Notes under the pieces: model-generated
What the model was told of the DNA's origin: nothing
Database searches by the model: none
What the model saw: the letters and a program-made list of their open reading frames with translations, nothing else
Made by a program: the position numbers and the translations under genes
Assembly: GCF_910596095.1 (NCBI RefSeq)
Contig: NC_056544.1
Location: 7,270,655 to 7,334,654 of the forward strand
DNA: 64,000 nt
Source: Thunnus maccoyii
Taxonomy: Eukaryota > Chordata > Actinopteri > Scombriformes > Scombridae
Direction of reading: 5' to 3'
Shown: positions 1-13,589 of the stretch, in pieces
How the letters are laid out: every line of letters begins with the position of its first letter
Position numbering within the stretch: position 1 is the first letter of the stretch

Positions 1-3000
1 ATATTTGACTCGCAGTTTGAATCTTTATGGATTAGAAATGTATTTGATGTTGGTTGGTAAACAGTTCCAGTCTGAGGATGCTCTGTATAGTACAGTACCT
101 TTCAAATCATTTGTTTTTGTTCTTGGAAGACATAATTAACCCTTCTTAGTTTTCCTAGTAAAATGTTTTACTAGGAACGATGACTGGATGATCATCTGTA
201 TGATTGTCTGACTGCTTATTTCTTGCAAGTCTAACTGTTTTTTGGAATGTCAGCAATTAACTTGGTGAATAGTGTTACCATAACCAAAAGAAACTGGTTA
301 ATTTCTATTGGCTATTGGTTATAATATAAACTGGTCCCAAGTTGTAATAAACCAAAATATTTCTTTAATGTTTCCTCCACTCGAGAAAGGAATGAAGAGC
401 ACTGTAGTGCTGCCCTGAAGGCTCAGTGGTAGCTCTACCTGCTTCTGTGTGTCTCAGTCACCATGACCTTGCCTTTACAGATAGCTAATGGCATGCCAAG
501 AGACATTTGACTGACAGGTGGGCAAGCACGCAGCACTCCTATACAAACAGAGATTGACACACAAACATGCAGACACACATTTACTAAGCCCACATGTGGA
601 TGGATAGACACAAACACATGTAAGCACAAACACACGAGCCATGAGGCAAATTCAGGCGCAGAGGGAGATAAACGCCATAAGCCTGAGGAGGGGAGTGATT
701 GCTTCACACATGTGGCAAGAGTCAACTAGGAGAATAACAGGGAGGGGGGAAAAAAATGGCAAAGCAGACAGTCTGACAGGCATGCTGGACAATCACACAG
801 ATGCACAGATGGGAAAACTGACAGACTGACAGACTGACAGACAGACTGATATTTTGCTATGCAAGCCCCTGCTGCGTTACCCTGATACGAATATCTATGC
901 ACAAGCACAGAAACAGCATGGAAATGAAAAACAAACTGAATTTTGACATTTTCAAAAAACCCACATACACCTCAACTTGCACAAAGCCTATGCATATCAG
1001 ATGTGGAGACAGTGATATTTGGTTTAGAGACAGAAGAGCTATGTCACAAAATGTGATCGCAGTCTTTTGAAAGAGACGAGTGGGAATAGAGAGTGCAGTG
1101 ATGGGACTTTTTCCTCAGATGTTCAGCTAGTTCAAATATTCAGTAAAGGACAGAAAGCAAAGTACATACACAGGATGAGAATCATCCACTTTTAACATCT
1201 GTGGACAGGCGTGGATGGTAGACACACACTAGTTCTGTGTGTATTTATATGTGCTTGTGTGTCTCAGTTGGTATTAGGGACACACCTGGCAGAAGCAGCC
1301 TGTGCTCGGAGACCTCAGGTGTGGCGAGACAATGCTGAGAATGGAGGGAGGGAAGAAGAGAGGGAGAGAAACAAGGAGGTCACAGGGGCCGCTACGGGCA
1401 CCAGGTCAACTGTATTCAAGTGGAAGACCATCAGAAACCCGCATCCCCCGATGGACAAGATGAAACCACACGGAAAATAGGGAACGGCGGCCTTGATGCC
1501 GTCCACTTGCACGCACGCAGCATGCACAGATGCTACCCTGCACATGCACATACTCACACACCATCCACCACACGTAAACAAATTAGAAAGACTACCACAG
1601 GCAAAAACAAGTGAGCAAAATGCATCCCACATGTTAACAAGCATCATAATGCTCTACAGTGTAGCTCACAGTTGCCACCAACTCCTCTCCATTGTTCTAT
1701 CTCGTGCCTGGGGTCTTGGCAGCAGACAGCAGAGGAAAGAGGAAGAGGAGCAGTTGGGTTATGCACGCCGGTCAGATCGCCTGCCCTCTCCTCTCATCTG
1801 CTGCTTTAACCCTTCATTAATCCCACGCAGTGAGTTTTTAACCCCTCGTCGCCTGTGCCTGGCGAGCACCACGGCATCTCGCTCCTGAAATTCCCTGCAG
1901 AGGCCATCAGAACCAATTAGGCGAGATGAAAGCCTACGCCAAAGCAGACCCGCCACATCACAGGCGGAGAGGAGAGATTACCAAGAATCAGGTGAGAAGG
2001 GAAAACAAGCAAACAAACAAATTTAATTTAAGGCTGCAAATCATTGTGATATTTGCAGATTGAGAGGAGGGACAGACAATGAGAAGTAGAGTTAGTTAAG
2101 ATCTCAAGGCTGTTTTTTGCTTTCTCTTTTTTTCTTCTTAGTTCAACAGAGAGCTTACATTTATTTATGGGAATAAGACAGGATACAATAACAAGCAAAA
2201 GGTTAAGATAAAGAATGAGAGAATAAAAGGGTTTATATCTATTTTGACAGAGGATAAGGGGTACAGTCCTGAAAAAATATATATTTATGAAACGAAAAAG
2301 TATACAAAAAGAAGTGTTGCCACGCTCAGAGGTGAGAAAAACACTTTAATGTTTTATGTTCTGGGACAGCGGCGGCACAGCTTACTGTGTAGGAGACACT
2401 GTATAAATACACCTGAACAGTTTTACAAGGTTGTGCTGAGGAACAACAATGCACCGCAACAGAGAGACACAGTAGTAAATACCCACAACAAGCATCGGTA
2501 CTGGAAGACCCTCCCAAAGCAATAAGAAACCCCGCTACTGAATAGTTAGATGAAGGGTATTGTAGTAACAAGCACTATAGGGATTACAGGCAAAAGCAAA
2601 GCAAAGACTAGGCTTACTCTGATATGTTTTAACAAGAGAAAAAAGGGGAGAAAACAGCAGAGCTGGCTTGGCAGAAAAAGACAGGATGTGGATGAAACAG
2701 AGCAGACACAGCAAGAATTTTAACATCTGGCAAAGACAACAGTGGTGTCTAAAAGAAAAAGCCATAATTAAATATTCTTAGATACGTTTTTATATTAATA
2801 ACAAGCAATGTAAAGTGATATTTTGTAATTTAGTGTTGCCAGAGCAAGAGTTCTTTCTTTCAAGGAGCATCAGAGACATGCCCCGTACTCAAACCACAAC
2901 ATTGCTCAATATCTTTGCTGTGGTTAAGTCTAGTCCATTGAGGCCACTGTGGGTGGAGTAATTGGTATCTCTGCATTTTATATGATGGGTTTCTACCTTT

Positions 3001-5422
3001 ATAATAGTTATGTCAGTGTAAAATGGTGAGTTGAGACAGAACATACTGGCTGGAAATGTTATTGCTATATTTTGTGGGTTTGGCCACTTAGCCGCAAAAC
3101 AAGAAAAATACACCAGAACAACTAAATAAACCCAGAAATCAAAGGACACTGCAAACAGGCCTTTTTTTTCTGAGCAAACATTTTGACTCGTCTTGGCATG
3201 AGAAGCCCAGGTGGGACCTATCACATTAATGATGGCTCTGTTCCACTGGTGTCCCAGTATGCCACTGGCAGGGAGTCACTGGATGGCCCTGGAACTGGCA
3301 CACCAGAATGCAATTCAGTTATTATTAATGTTACACATTACACCTGTGCTTTCCCTGCTGTGACATGTCAAAATATCTGCTCTGAAAAAAAAGGCTTGCA
3401 GACTCTTCTATCAGTAGACATTGTGAATCATCACACACGGGCATGACTTACAACATAATCGACGACTGCGTATCATTGGGTGTTCCAGTTCCAGCACTCT
3501 ACTGTTGTGCATGTTGGCTCTCTGGCATACTTGAATAGGCCAGAGCGATTAATTATATTAGTTACACCTGTGCTTTCCCATGATTTGAGAGAAAGGTAAT
3601 GCCATTGGATTAGGTTTTTTATCAACATAATACGGAAATGTTTTAAATTAACATTTAAAAAGCAGAATGTTCATTCCATACGAATTAGAAAAACATTCAT
3701 AGATATTATTTCATTTATTCATTCATTCATTTCAATATTTTACCAAAACCACAATCTCACCTGCCCTTATCCAGTGTGCCTTTGTAGCCCTAAGGTAACC
3801 ACACATAGGACACAGGATGTGAGCCTCAGTTTCTGGTGTCAATAACATGCATTTCCATCCACCTGTTTTGTTCACATTTTCAATCTGCACAAATAAAAAC
3901 CTGTATGGAAATGCCAGAAATTTGAAGAAATCCCAAAATATCACAAAAACCTTTTTACACTTGGTTGAAGTGGAAAATTTGGTGTATCGATTAAACCAAA
4001 TGCAATGAGCAAATAAATTATGACATACGAGAAACATATGACTTAAATATCAAAATTAGCTTCTGCTCCCCTGAAGAAAAAATTTAAAAAATAGCAGAAA
4101 GCAGAAACATCGGATCTGTGTGGAACGATTAAGAGACTGTAATACTCCTCAAATTAATACATGAAACAATCATAAATGCCATATTTCCATCATGTTTTCT
4201 AAATTGTTTTTCACCGTTTGAGGTTTGACTGCCTCTCTATTGATTACATCATCTTGTTGCCCCTGACTGGAAAATTAGAGCAACCAGCTGTTTTACTTCA
4301 AAATTCGCATAATGGAGGTGCATGGAAATGCGCATTAATTCGAATTTAGCCCATCTTCTGGAAATTCAATTAAAATTTGTTCTCCATTTGGATGGAAAAA
4401 CAGCTTCTTCTGCTTTGCATGTCCATCATCCATCCACCACCTCCCTGCAAATTTTGTGCTGCACAAGAACATGACACTGGAACACATGTTCAAATTAACG
4501 TAATACAGCAGTTAGTTTTGTGGTGGATTTTTTCTTGAATGACATTTTGAGTCGTGAGTTGTATCCCAATTCCATAATAAATACTAATTCTAACACAGTT
4601 TTGAGTTTGTACTGCTTTCACACTGAAAAACTGAAATTATTTATACGGAAATTTATCAGTATGCATATTAAATTTGCTTCATTTTTGAGTGTGCTGTTGA
4701 TGGACACTATCACCCCACAATAAATTGCACAAAGGAAATGGAGGAGCTGCTCACAGCTGGAAATAATTTAAACAAATTGCAGATGGTGTCAAGACAGCTC
4801 CAGGAGAATCTCAGTAAACAAACAATATATTATTAAAACTTTGGGAGGAAAAAATTGCCTCCTCTTTGTTGAGTTCAGTTGGCAATACATTTCTGAAGTC
4901 ACATTTTGACAGACTTCTGTTGGTGTACATCATTTCAATTTCTTGTATACTAACAGTAGGGTTGTTAACCATGTGCCATAGAGGGCCATCTGTATGCAAG
5001 TTTCCGTTCTGATCAAGGACCCACTAATTAGCACTCCTTCAGGTAGAAGAGAAGAACTCATCAGTGAAGACACCTGCTGAAGTGATCCGTTGGAATGAAA
5101 ACCTGCAGACTGTATGCTCTCTATGGCATATGGCTGGCCACCCCTGCTTTAGGACATATCACTGTATGGTATAAAGATGTAGTGGGCTTCATTTCAAAGT
5201 CACCTTCGCTGAGATTGGCACTCTAGGAGAGGAGCTACGTGATATAGAGCTACAATAACTCTACTAGCAAAAAGGACATTACTTGTGACTTACACATTAA
5301 ATATTTTCCCTGACTTATGAAGAATAAAATGTAAACACAGTTACACCAGTTATGTTGTATGCATGTGAAGTTTGGAGGTTTCAAAAAAATAGATATATTG
5401 GAAAAACTACAACTCATATTTC
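1..5422. other. No gene recognised; AT-rich intergenic DNA with dispersed repeats
   Basis: I find no coding exon here: the open frames are short, lack family resemblance and mostly overlap low-complexity sequence. There is a short run of GACAGACT-like units at 818-848. A dispersed repeat at about 3240-3600 shows the phrase ACACCTGTGCTTTCCC twice and recurs near 49.8-50.3 kb. Confidence 0.6.
3240..3600. repeat. Dispersed repeat, two partial copies
   Basis: ACACCTGTGCTTTCCC occurs at about 3340 and again at about 3565, each in a similar context. The longer copy continues as TGACATGTCAAAATATCTG then CTGAAAAAAAAGGC. Related sequence recurs at 49840-49920 and 50195-50270, so this is an interspersed family, not a local duplication. 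I cannot name it. Confidence 0.55.
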
Positions 5423-5757
5423 TTAAAGGTGCAGTGTGTAGAAGAAGAAATGGAATATAATATTCAAAAGTATGTTTTAATTAGTGTATGATCACCTGAA
5501 AATAAGAATCATTGTGTTTTTATCACCTTAGAATTAGCCCTTTATATCTACATAGGGAGCGGGTCCTCTTCCACAGAGGCCACCATGTTGCACTGCCATG
5601 TTTCTACAGTAGCCCAGAATGGACAAACCAAACACTGGCTCTAGAGAGGGCCACTGTAGGTTCTCCTGCATGCTTTAAAGGGGAGGGAGGATTCAGTTGG
5701 TTGCAATCTGCAATTTCACCACTAGATGCCACTAAATCCTACACACTGGACCTTTAA
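5423..5757. mobile_element. Non-autonomous DNA element with TTAAAGG termini (335 bp)
   Basis: The left end TTAAAGGTGCAGTGTGTAG is the near-complement of the right end CTACACACTGGACCTTTAA, so the terminal inverted repeats match over about 17 of 19 bases. The interior also holds ACTAGATGCCACTAAATCC near the right end. Its core is closely similar to 52675-52918. Such short elements are frequent in teleost genomes. It has no coding capacity. Confidence 0.75.
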
Positions 5758-7190
5758 ACCAGCCATCTTTGTTTAAATTAATTTTGTTATTACAATCAGA
5801 TAAGCCAAAAGTTATTTGTAAATTAGGTGCCTTTTTGAAAAATGTACTTCCATTGTTTATGTAACATTTGTTGTACTTAAGCCATGCTCTGTGCTATTGT
5901 TTTGTTATTACTGTGTGTTCTGTTTGTGCTCCATACCATGTGATCATGGTCTTGAGTAAAAAAAAAAAAAAAAAAGAAAAGACATAAAAATAGAGACTAC
6001 ACTGTACAGCATATGAATGTGTAACAGTGTTTACATTTGCTTCTGAGGGAGGCCTTTTCATAGAGGTGTCATACTGTGGAAACCACAGCTGCAGCTAATA
6101 AAATTAATCATAGGTATATTTGATTGCATTTTTTTCAGTATAATCTAAGTGCTTGCCATACTGGCTCACCTAAATCAGACTTACTCATTAGTAGCATCAT
6201 TATTTTATAAGATATAGCTGTGTCTTCCTTAAGCAACACCCTTGAACTGCCATCAAAATATTAAAAGTTGTTATACTACAGAAATGAATGAGTGAGCATT
6301 GAATTAAGTGATCAAGTCTTTATTATAGGGCTTAAAAACACACTATGAATATTGTTCTTGTTAGGCAACAAGTCTGTCATTAGTAAGAGGACAGTACATG
6401 GGATTGTGTCTTATCCGCAGCTTTGTTGCAGAGAGATTTTTCTATTCAATAGAGCTACTTTGGCTAATCAAAGATGTTGCATTATTACTCGTGGGATAGC
6501 CTGTTCTCTCATTATTTGTTCATCTCCCTAACTTTCAACCAGCAGTGTAGTGTTCATTCTCTTTATAACTGTGGATAAAGTCTTGCAATAATCGTCTTGA
6601 TTTCATGGGAAATCCCTCTACTTATAAAGAGAAAGCTTTCCTGTTGTAACAAGATAGTGTGACAATTATTTTTTTCACTGTGTCAGCTCTGCATTGTTGT
6701 ACTCTTGGCATTAAATTTTAAAAAAGATCTATAGGAAGTGCAGACAAGGGGATATGCAGTGATGTCAGTTCCAAGCAATGCTCACTGTTTTTTACAGTGC
6801 ATTCTGGGGATTTGCTTTGTTGAACATCAAGTGCACTGGAGAAATTTTGGTATTTGAAAATAGCTGACTCTTTGGACGGTTCACCTACTGAACTGAACTC
6901 TCAGACCACATTGCCATTTGTACATTTGGTAGTTTCACTGAGACATTTTCTTCAGTAGATGTTCCCATGGAAATTGTTCACAGTGTTTGGATTATCCGGA
7001 GTAACAGGGGAAGCACAATATTTTTTTATTTAGCTCTTTTATTGGGGAGACAGCAAAAATTTCAGTACTCCTCCTTGTACTACTACTGTATATACATTAG
7101 GACTGTCACTTTTCAATCAAAATTCATACAACTGTTCGAATGTGGAGGAAAAAAACAAATATTTGATCTGAAATTATCTCTCTGACTTTA
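5758..7190. other. No gene recognised
   Basis: AT-rich sequence with an A-run at about 5959-5976 and no conserved frame. Nothing else stands out. Confidence 0.5.
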
Positions 7191-8650
7191 AAATTCATGG
7201 GCTTCTTCAGTTCTAACTGAGTGGTGGGGAGCCCCAGGTATTTCACCCTTGTGGGGTCGTTATCAGGGCCATTGATACCACTTGGTTCGTTAGTGCTCCT
7301 GGCTGTTGTAATGGCAGTCATTAGAGTTGCTAGTGTCGTTAGAGTCACCTGAGGCCAAGTGTAAATGACAGTCGTTGGAGTTGTCACGTGAGGCCAAATG
7401 TGAGTGGTTGTTAAGTCTCTTGGGAAGGGATGAAAGGACAGCATTGTAGGTGAGGGATAACTGGTGTCATAGACCTCCTCCTCTGTTGAGGGATGGTTTC
7501 TCTACTTGGACGTAGATGGCCTCCTTCACTCCTCTTTTAAACCATCTGTCCTCCCTATCCAAAATATGTACGTTGGTATCCTTGAAAGAGTGTTCCTTAT
7601 CTTTCAGGTGTGGGTAAACTGCTGAGTCTTGACCTGCAGAGTTGGCCCTCCTGTGTTCAGCCATGCGTTTGTTCAATGGTTGTTTAGTTTCCCCAATATA
7701 CAAGTCTGCATTCCTCACTGCATTGGACTGCATACACTAGATTGCTTTTCTTGTGTTTGGGTGTGTGGTCTTTCAGGTGGACCAGTTAATGTCTTAGTGT
7801 GTTGCTGGGTTTGAACAAAACAGGGATGTGGTGTTTGTTGAAAATCACCCTGAGTTTCTCAGATACACCAGGCATGTATGGCATGACAATGTTGTTGTGT
7901 TTATTCTTCTTTTCTTCACCACCCACAGTGTTGCTGTTCCCCCTGGATCTTGTGGCTGTTTTAAAAAAAGGTCCAATTAGGGTAGCCGCAAGCTTTAAGT
8001 GCATCCTTCAGGTGTTTATGCTCCTTCTCTTGGGCCTGGGCACTTGTTGGTACATTACCAGCTTGGTGGTGCAGGGTCCTAATAACTCCTAGCTTATGCT
8101 CCAATGGGTGGTGAGAGTCAAAGAATAGGTATTAGTCTGTGTGTGGGGGGGTTTCCTATATATTCCAATTTGGAGTCCCCTTCAAAGTGTACAGCACAGT
8201 CCAAAAAGGCCAATCTGTTGTTCCTGACATCCTCTTGTGTGATCTTGATGTTATTGTCCATTGAGTTAATGTGTTAATTTTGACCCATGTGTCATCTACA
8301 TAGCCATGCTTTTGTCTGTAACCCCCGTACCTGTTGTACTGGAAATAGGTGGTGCAAATCTGGCCTGAGCAGAGGTTGGTTTTATTGTTAAGGGTGTTGT
8401 CCTGTAGCAGTCATTTCCTTATGGTTTCCATTGCCTCCATAGTGAGATACATGTAAACAATGAGGTCATCAAAGGACATCACGGTTTCATCTAGGTCCAG
8501 TTTCAATCCTTGAACCTTGTTCACAAAGTCCATGGAGTTTTTAATATGGTGAGGAGCGTTACCAACCAAGGGGGCTAGGATGGTAGATATATGTTTGACA
8601 ATGTGGTACAACCAAGTCTACAACCAAGTCCAGTTGCCCTCAATTCAAAC
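7190..8650 (-). mobile_element. Decayed Penelope-like retroelement (reverse transcriptase plus GIY-YIG endonuclease)
   Basis: Minus-strand translation gives, in order, a reverse-transcriptase segment (8611-8411, with NSMDFVNKVQGLKLD), the catalytic box YVDDTWV (around 8285-8305), a linker with a Lys-rich patch, and a GIY-YIG endonuclease domain (7733-7467, LYIGETKQPLNKRMAEHR and a later KEAIY glutamate). The combination of this type of reverse transcriptase and a C-terminal GIY-YIG domain is diagnostic of Penelope-like elements (Neptune/Poseidon group in fish). It is dead: an in-frame TGA at 8411-8413, further stops and frame changes, and the 5' half is missing. Family name is from recall, not a search. 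Confidence 0.8.
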
Positions 8651-8789
8651 CTTCTTGGATAACCATGACCTGGATAACTGAGAATCTGCACAGACATCGT
8701 ATCTGCATTGCTCTACATAACAATAGGGTAAATGATAAAGAGGTTATTTAACCACGCTAGCTGCATGGCCCGAGGGATGTCAATGTCAG

Positions 8790-9335
8790 TCAGTTGGTCA
8801 GTCTGTTCACTACTTTTGTTCAGACTGATATGTGTCAAAAACTTGGATGGATTCGATTCGATCTCAGAGACTATTGGATGGATTGTCATGAAATTTGGTG
8901 CAGATACCTATGGTTCCAGGAGGATGAACCCTGTTGACATTAGTGATCCCCTTACTTTCCCTTCTAGTGCCACCATGATGTCGACATTTGTGGCTCTCCG
9001 TGAAATGTTTCTACAGCGAGTGGATGGATTGCCATGAAATTTGGTGCAGACATATTCCCCCCAGGATGAACTGCAATGACCATGGTGACCCCCTCACTTT
9101 TATCTAGCGGTGTCATCACATCAAAATTTTGTCAAAATTCTTTGGTTTATGACCAAATACCTGCAAAATTCATGCCAACACACTAGATTGACATGGTGAA
9201 CATGGTAAACATGAACTGCGAAACATCAGCATGTTAGCATTGTCACTGTGGGCATATTAGAAAGTGCGCATTTAGATAAAAAAAAAACCCTGTGTCTAAG
9301 GACAGCCTCACACAGCATAACCTTTAGACTTTGGT
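8790..9335 (+). repeat. Dispersed repeat with internal duplication
   Basis: The phrase ATGAAATTTGGTGCAGA occurs at about 8888 and again about 150 bases later, each preceded by GGATGGATTG. The 3' part (GCATGTTAGCATTGTCA and TAAGGACAGCCTCACA) resembles 61530-62165 in an ap1g2 intron. A reversed fragment lies at 13590-13860. I recognise it as an abundant fish repeat but cannot class it. Confidence 0.65.
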
Positions 9336-10254
9336 AAATTGACCATTTAAATGCCAGATCACATCCTGCGGCACTACCAACTTCTACTCTTCATTTTCTC
9401 TCTCAAAGTGCAAGGTCATATGGCTTGGTTGTGAAAGACTATATATTTGTCAAAGGAGAGGAGGGTGGCTAAAAAGTCCCCTAACAACATTAAGTTCTGT
9501 ACTGGATGACACTGTATTTCAACTGTATTGTACAACCAGATGGGGAAGTGTCAATGGTGATGGTGGGGGGAAGAAATGTGACACAGCATTAGATTGAGCC
9601 TGCCCTATTTGCATTTCAGCAAAATGCAGTGGTAGCAGCCAGAGGAAGTTGGGAGTGGAGGCAAACCAGAGTCAGCTGCAGTGCAGGTAATTCTGATCGT
9701 GTGAAAAATGCACCATTAGGGATGAATAATAGAAGCTAGTTCAGGTAGTGCATTGCTGGCACTTGCTGGGTAGTGCCAAGATCAAATGGGAACTCCTGCA
9801 CCTGAGATCTGAAATAGGCCAGTAAAGTGTGAGAAACTGAAAACAGATTAAATAAAAATTCACTTCCACCTTTAAATTAAATACTCCCACAGTTAACCAC
9901 ACATGCCTTTCTAAACACATACACTCCCCCCCAACAGGTACCCGACAACTGTTTGCTCTATCCTCTTGCATCTACAATCTTTACACCTGAAGGGTCATAG
10001 TTAAATAAAGCATACATCAGTTCGCAAATCTCCCTGTGGCCTATATGATAATATCAAGAGGTCATGGGGCTGAGCAGCAGGTGCCATGCTGTCATTGTGC
10101 CCACAGAAAAAGAACTGAGGCTGCTGTCACCGCTGAGTGCTGCTGCATGAGCAGGCTGGAGAGAAAGGCCTTGGAGAGGCACGGGGGGGAGCGAGTACAC
10201 CATTCAACTGAATCATCAGGGCCATCAATGTAATGAGAGTAGATCGGTCCTGAG

Positions 10255-10412
10255 CAAAGAAAGGCAAGTAGGGGGAGGAGGGAGAATGGGAGAGAGGGGG
10301 ACAGTGAGATGGAGGGAAGGGGGGATAATGGGGAAGGTAGAGAGAGGGAGGAGAGGGTGGATGGTGGAAAGCAGTGGGGCAGAGAAAAAGAGCAAATAGG
10401 AGGGAGGCAGAT
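10255..10412 (+). repeat. Purine-rich tract
   Basis: About 155 bases are overwhelmingly A and G on the plus strand with only scattered pyrimidines. Such tracts can adopt triplex structure; here it is simply strand-biased low-complexity DNA. Confidence 0.7.
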
Positions 10413-12423
10413 ACAGAATATAGCATGAGAGGATAGGGAAAACTTGCTGATAGAGGGATAGACGGTAAACGGACTGATGGTTATGGCAAAAAAAAAGGGG
10501 AATGGTGGGAAATGCTTGAGAAGAGACAGTTGCTCGGCAAATAGACATTTATTTTTCCACCGCAGTGCTTACATGAAACATCAGACACTGAATAACACAA
10601 AGGAGGCCAACTGCTGGGCACTGAAGACTTTGGCACTCAAACTGTCAGAGAAAAACCATGAAACAAAGGGGTACCGAGAAGAAAGGTTGACAAGATACAG
10701 GAGGATACACAAAGGGAGGCAGTTAGCAAAAGAAAGAACAATAGTATTGATCAGTCAGGATGTCTCTAATGTTAGAATGTTGTTCATACCAGGGTCCTGA
10801 TATTTAATTAAACTGCCATTTCCATGATTTAGTCCATTAGCTTCTCATTCTCATAACACCATCAATTCTGTCATTTCCACAGCAGTGACAACCTGGGCTA
10901 TTGTTTGCGATCAGAGAAGCTGAACTTCCAAGAGGTCATTACTCATTTCTGGCATTCGTCTCGGCTCTGGAAGAGAAAGTCATAAATTATTTCTCTCACA
11001 CATAATCCCAGTGCCAAAGCTGTGTGTCAATCACTTTCGGAGTCACTCCCGGCCCCCTCACGTCAGTTCCGTCACGTCCGGCCCAACGGATCATCTATCA
11101 GTGGGCGATCGTCCGTTTGGACGGGTACCCTCTGTTATTACCCTCACGTCCTGGGTCCCCAGCTGAATTACAATTGCAGAGTCAGTGAAGAGCCAGGAAG
11201 CTGAAAGGGCTGAGCCTGGGTAACAAGCTCTGGGGTGGTAATTAATGGCTCCATTTCCCTGTTGGTTCTGTTGGGGGTGGGGGGCATTGGTCAGAGAAGG
11301 ATCAGGCCAGAGGGAAGTGGGCAACGGGCTGAGGGCACCACAGGGGGGATTAAGTAAAAATGTGGTACAGAGAAAGGGATGGACAGATGGAGAGGTGAAA
11401 TGGAGGAAAAAAGGAAAGGGGGATGCAGGCTTCAAGCCTGGCACAGTTGTTCCTCTTGAGATGGGTCTTCCGCTGGGGCTGGATACTCTGTCAAAAAGAC
11501 TGAGTGGCACTTCAAACCAATAAAAAACACACTGTACTTCTGTACTCTTCTATCAGAATTGTAAAGCAGGAACATCCAGAGGGATCATCATCAGAGAGAA
11601 AATAATATTGAATCCAATGTGATTGCTGTACTTGTCAATGATTTATAAAAATGACAACCAAGATATCCCACAATTCAAAATTTCAACAAATAAAGATTAT
11701 AGTGGTAAAGTATAACATATCAACCACTGTGCAAGGTCAGTCGAGAGAAAAACACAACACCCCGTAATGGCGCGTCACCTAAACAAATGTAAGTGCTCAC
11801 ATAACCAGAACTGAACCGCCACTAAAATAGCAAGAAGTCGGCAAAGAAGCCCATTGATACTGTGCAACAACAGAATCCGCAATTCACTTTTCTCTGCCCC
11901 AAGGGACTTAGTCACCACGTATTAAAGGACGCAGTGCAATATAAAAAAATGTGTCCAGGAGCCACATGGGAGTAAGTGGAGTGACCGTGGCGGCCACCAT
12001 CGCTCTTACTGCCATGTCTTTAGCTGTAGTCTCCCTGACCCTGTCTGTGTTTGCCTGGGAGGCAAGGCCTGGCGCTGTTGACGATAAAACAAACAGACAG
12101 GCCCCATTTATACAGTCAGGTGTCATGACAAGGGATAAACAGCCGACCGCTTCAGACCTCTTGAGGCACAGTCTGCATTAATGGTGGGGGCTATCATCAT
12201 CCTCATCCTCACCATCACCCTCATGATGATCATCAAGAGCAGCAATAGCAGTGTTGGCAGAAGCTCCTAAGTGCCTGCTGGGAAACGGACGAGTACTGAC
12301 TCAGATTGGACAGAACTCAAGGGCTGCACTGTTTACTTTGCCGGGCTGTATTCATTCGTGTCACTGAATTAATCGAGTCAAAAAAAAAGCAATTGCCAAA
12401 AACATTGCTGGGGAAGAGGAGAA

Positions 12424-12450
12424 GGGGGGGGGGGGAGGGGGAAGGGGGGG
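12424..12450 (+). repeat. G-run cluster
   Basis: Three blocks of consecutive G separated by single or double A. The pattern meets the loose rule for a G-quadruplex but may also be an assembly weak point. Confidence 0.6.
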
Positions 12451-13589
12451 CAAAGAAAAAAAGAACAGTCTCGAGTAGAGCGAGGCGGCTGTGGCAAGCA
12501 CGCGGCGGGAATGACAAGAGTGTGGCTGTCATCGCAAGGGATGAAAAACAGCACCTCTCAAACGAGGCGAGGCAGCGGCTGCCTCTTGCGCCAGCAAGGA
12601 AGGGGATGCACGGGGACCACAAACGTAATTATCTTCATGCCAGCTTTGTTGTTTGTCAGAACTGGCACGGATTTAAGGACTTGGGTGCACTGATTATATG
12701 ACACCTGGAGAGCCTTCGGGGTGGACAAGAGGCAGCCAGCCGGGAGTCATTATCCAAGCCAAATAGACTTCTTGTTTGTTTTTCCGTCGAGGTAAAGCAT
12801 CAACAGGAATAAACAATGGCTGCTCGATAGTATACCAAAGACGTGCGCCTATGCTGTGGGTGATTTTCCTTTTGAAGATCCAATTACAAAGTCCTAGCAT
12901 TAAATTATGGGAAACAACAGCTCAAATGTGAGTTGTGTGTGACTCCAAAAGAGTTGTCAGGGCACCCTTAGGACTATGTTCCGATATGATCTGGTGTCCG
13001 GGAGTGAAATCACATATGACCACCTGACAGATGGCATAATGTGGGCACAGGGGTTATTTTCTGACAGTGTGAAAATCAGCGTGCTGGCACCTTTCAGTAT
13101 TGCCAGCTGGTCTTTTTCATAGCATTCCGTCTAATTTCAGCGGAGAGAAAAAAAAAAAGCTATTTTCTTCATTTTGTCATGCCTCCCCAGAGTGTCACCA
13201 TCTTGCCCTGTGTGTAAAGCTTTGTGAAAATATTCTGAAAGGGGGTACTGATAATAGCAGCTATTCTGGAAGTACCTGTTGACGACCTGCAATTTTCGTG
13301 CCAGACATGGACGTCCGTCGACATTGCCAGCACACTGCCTACACTCTGCTGGTCCAATGCCAAGGTCACACACACAGACGGGGTGGGTGATTCTAAACAT
13401 GGTGAAAATTCATGGGGTGAAGTGTTTCCGCCATACATGACCAGACAGGCCAAAAGAGCAGACAGGAAAATCTACTCCATCTGCAACAGTTTTATAAACA
13501 TACAACTATAAACTAAATAATACGCCCCGAAATAAGAGCTGCTTAAGAGTTCAGTATGAGTGAAATGGAGTGTCATCTGGGGTCACTAA

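Noticed and set aside
10127-10548. Minus-strand frames rich in Pro, Leu and Ser
   Set aside because: Artefact of the purine-rich tract at 10255-10412.
11091-11510. 139-residue minus-strand open frame
   Set aside because: Proline/serine-rich, no family resemblance, no splice context, and antisense to purine-rich DNA that gives long chance frames.
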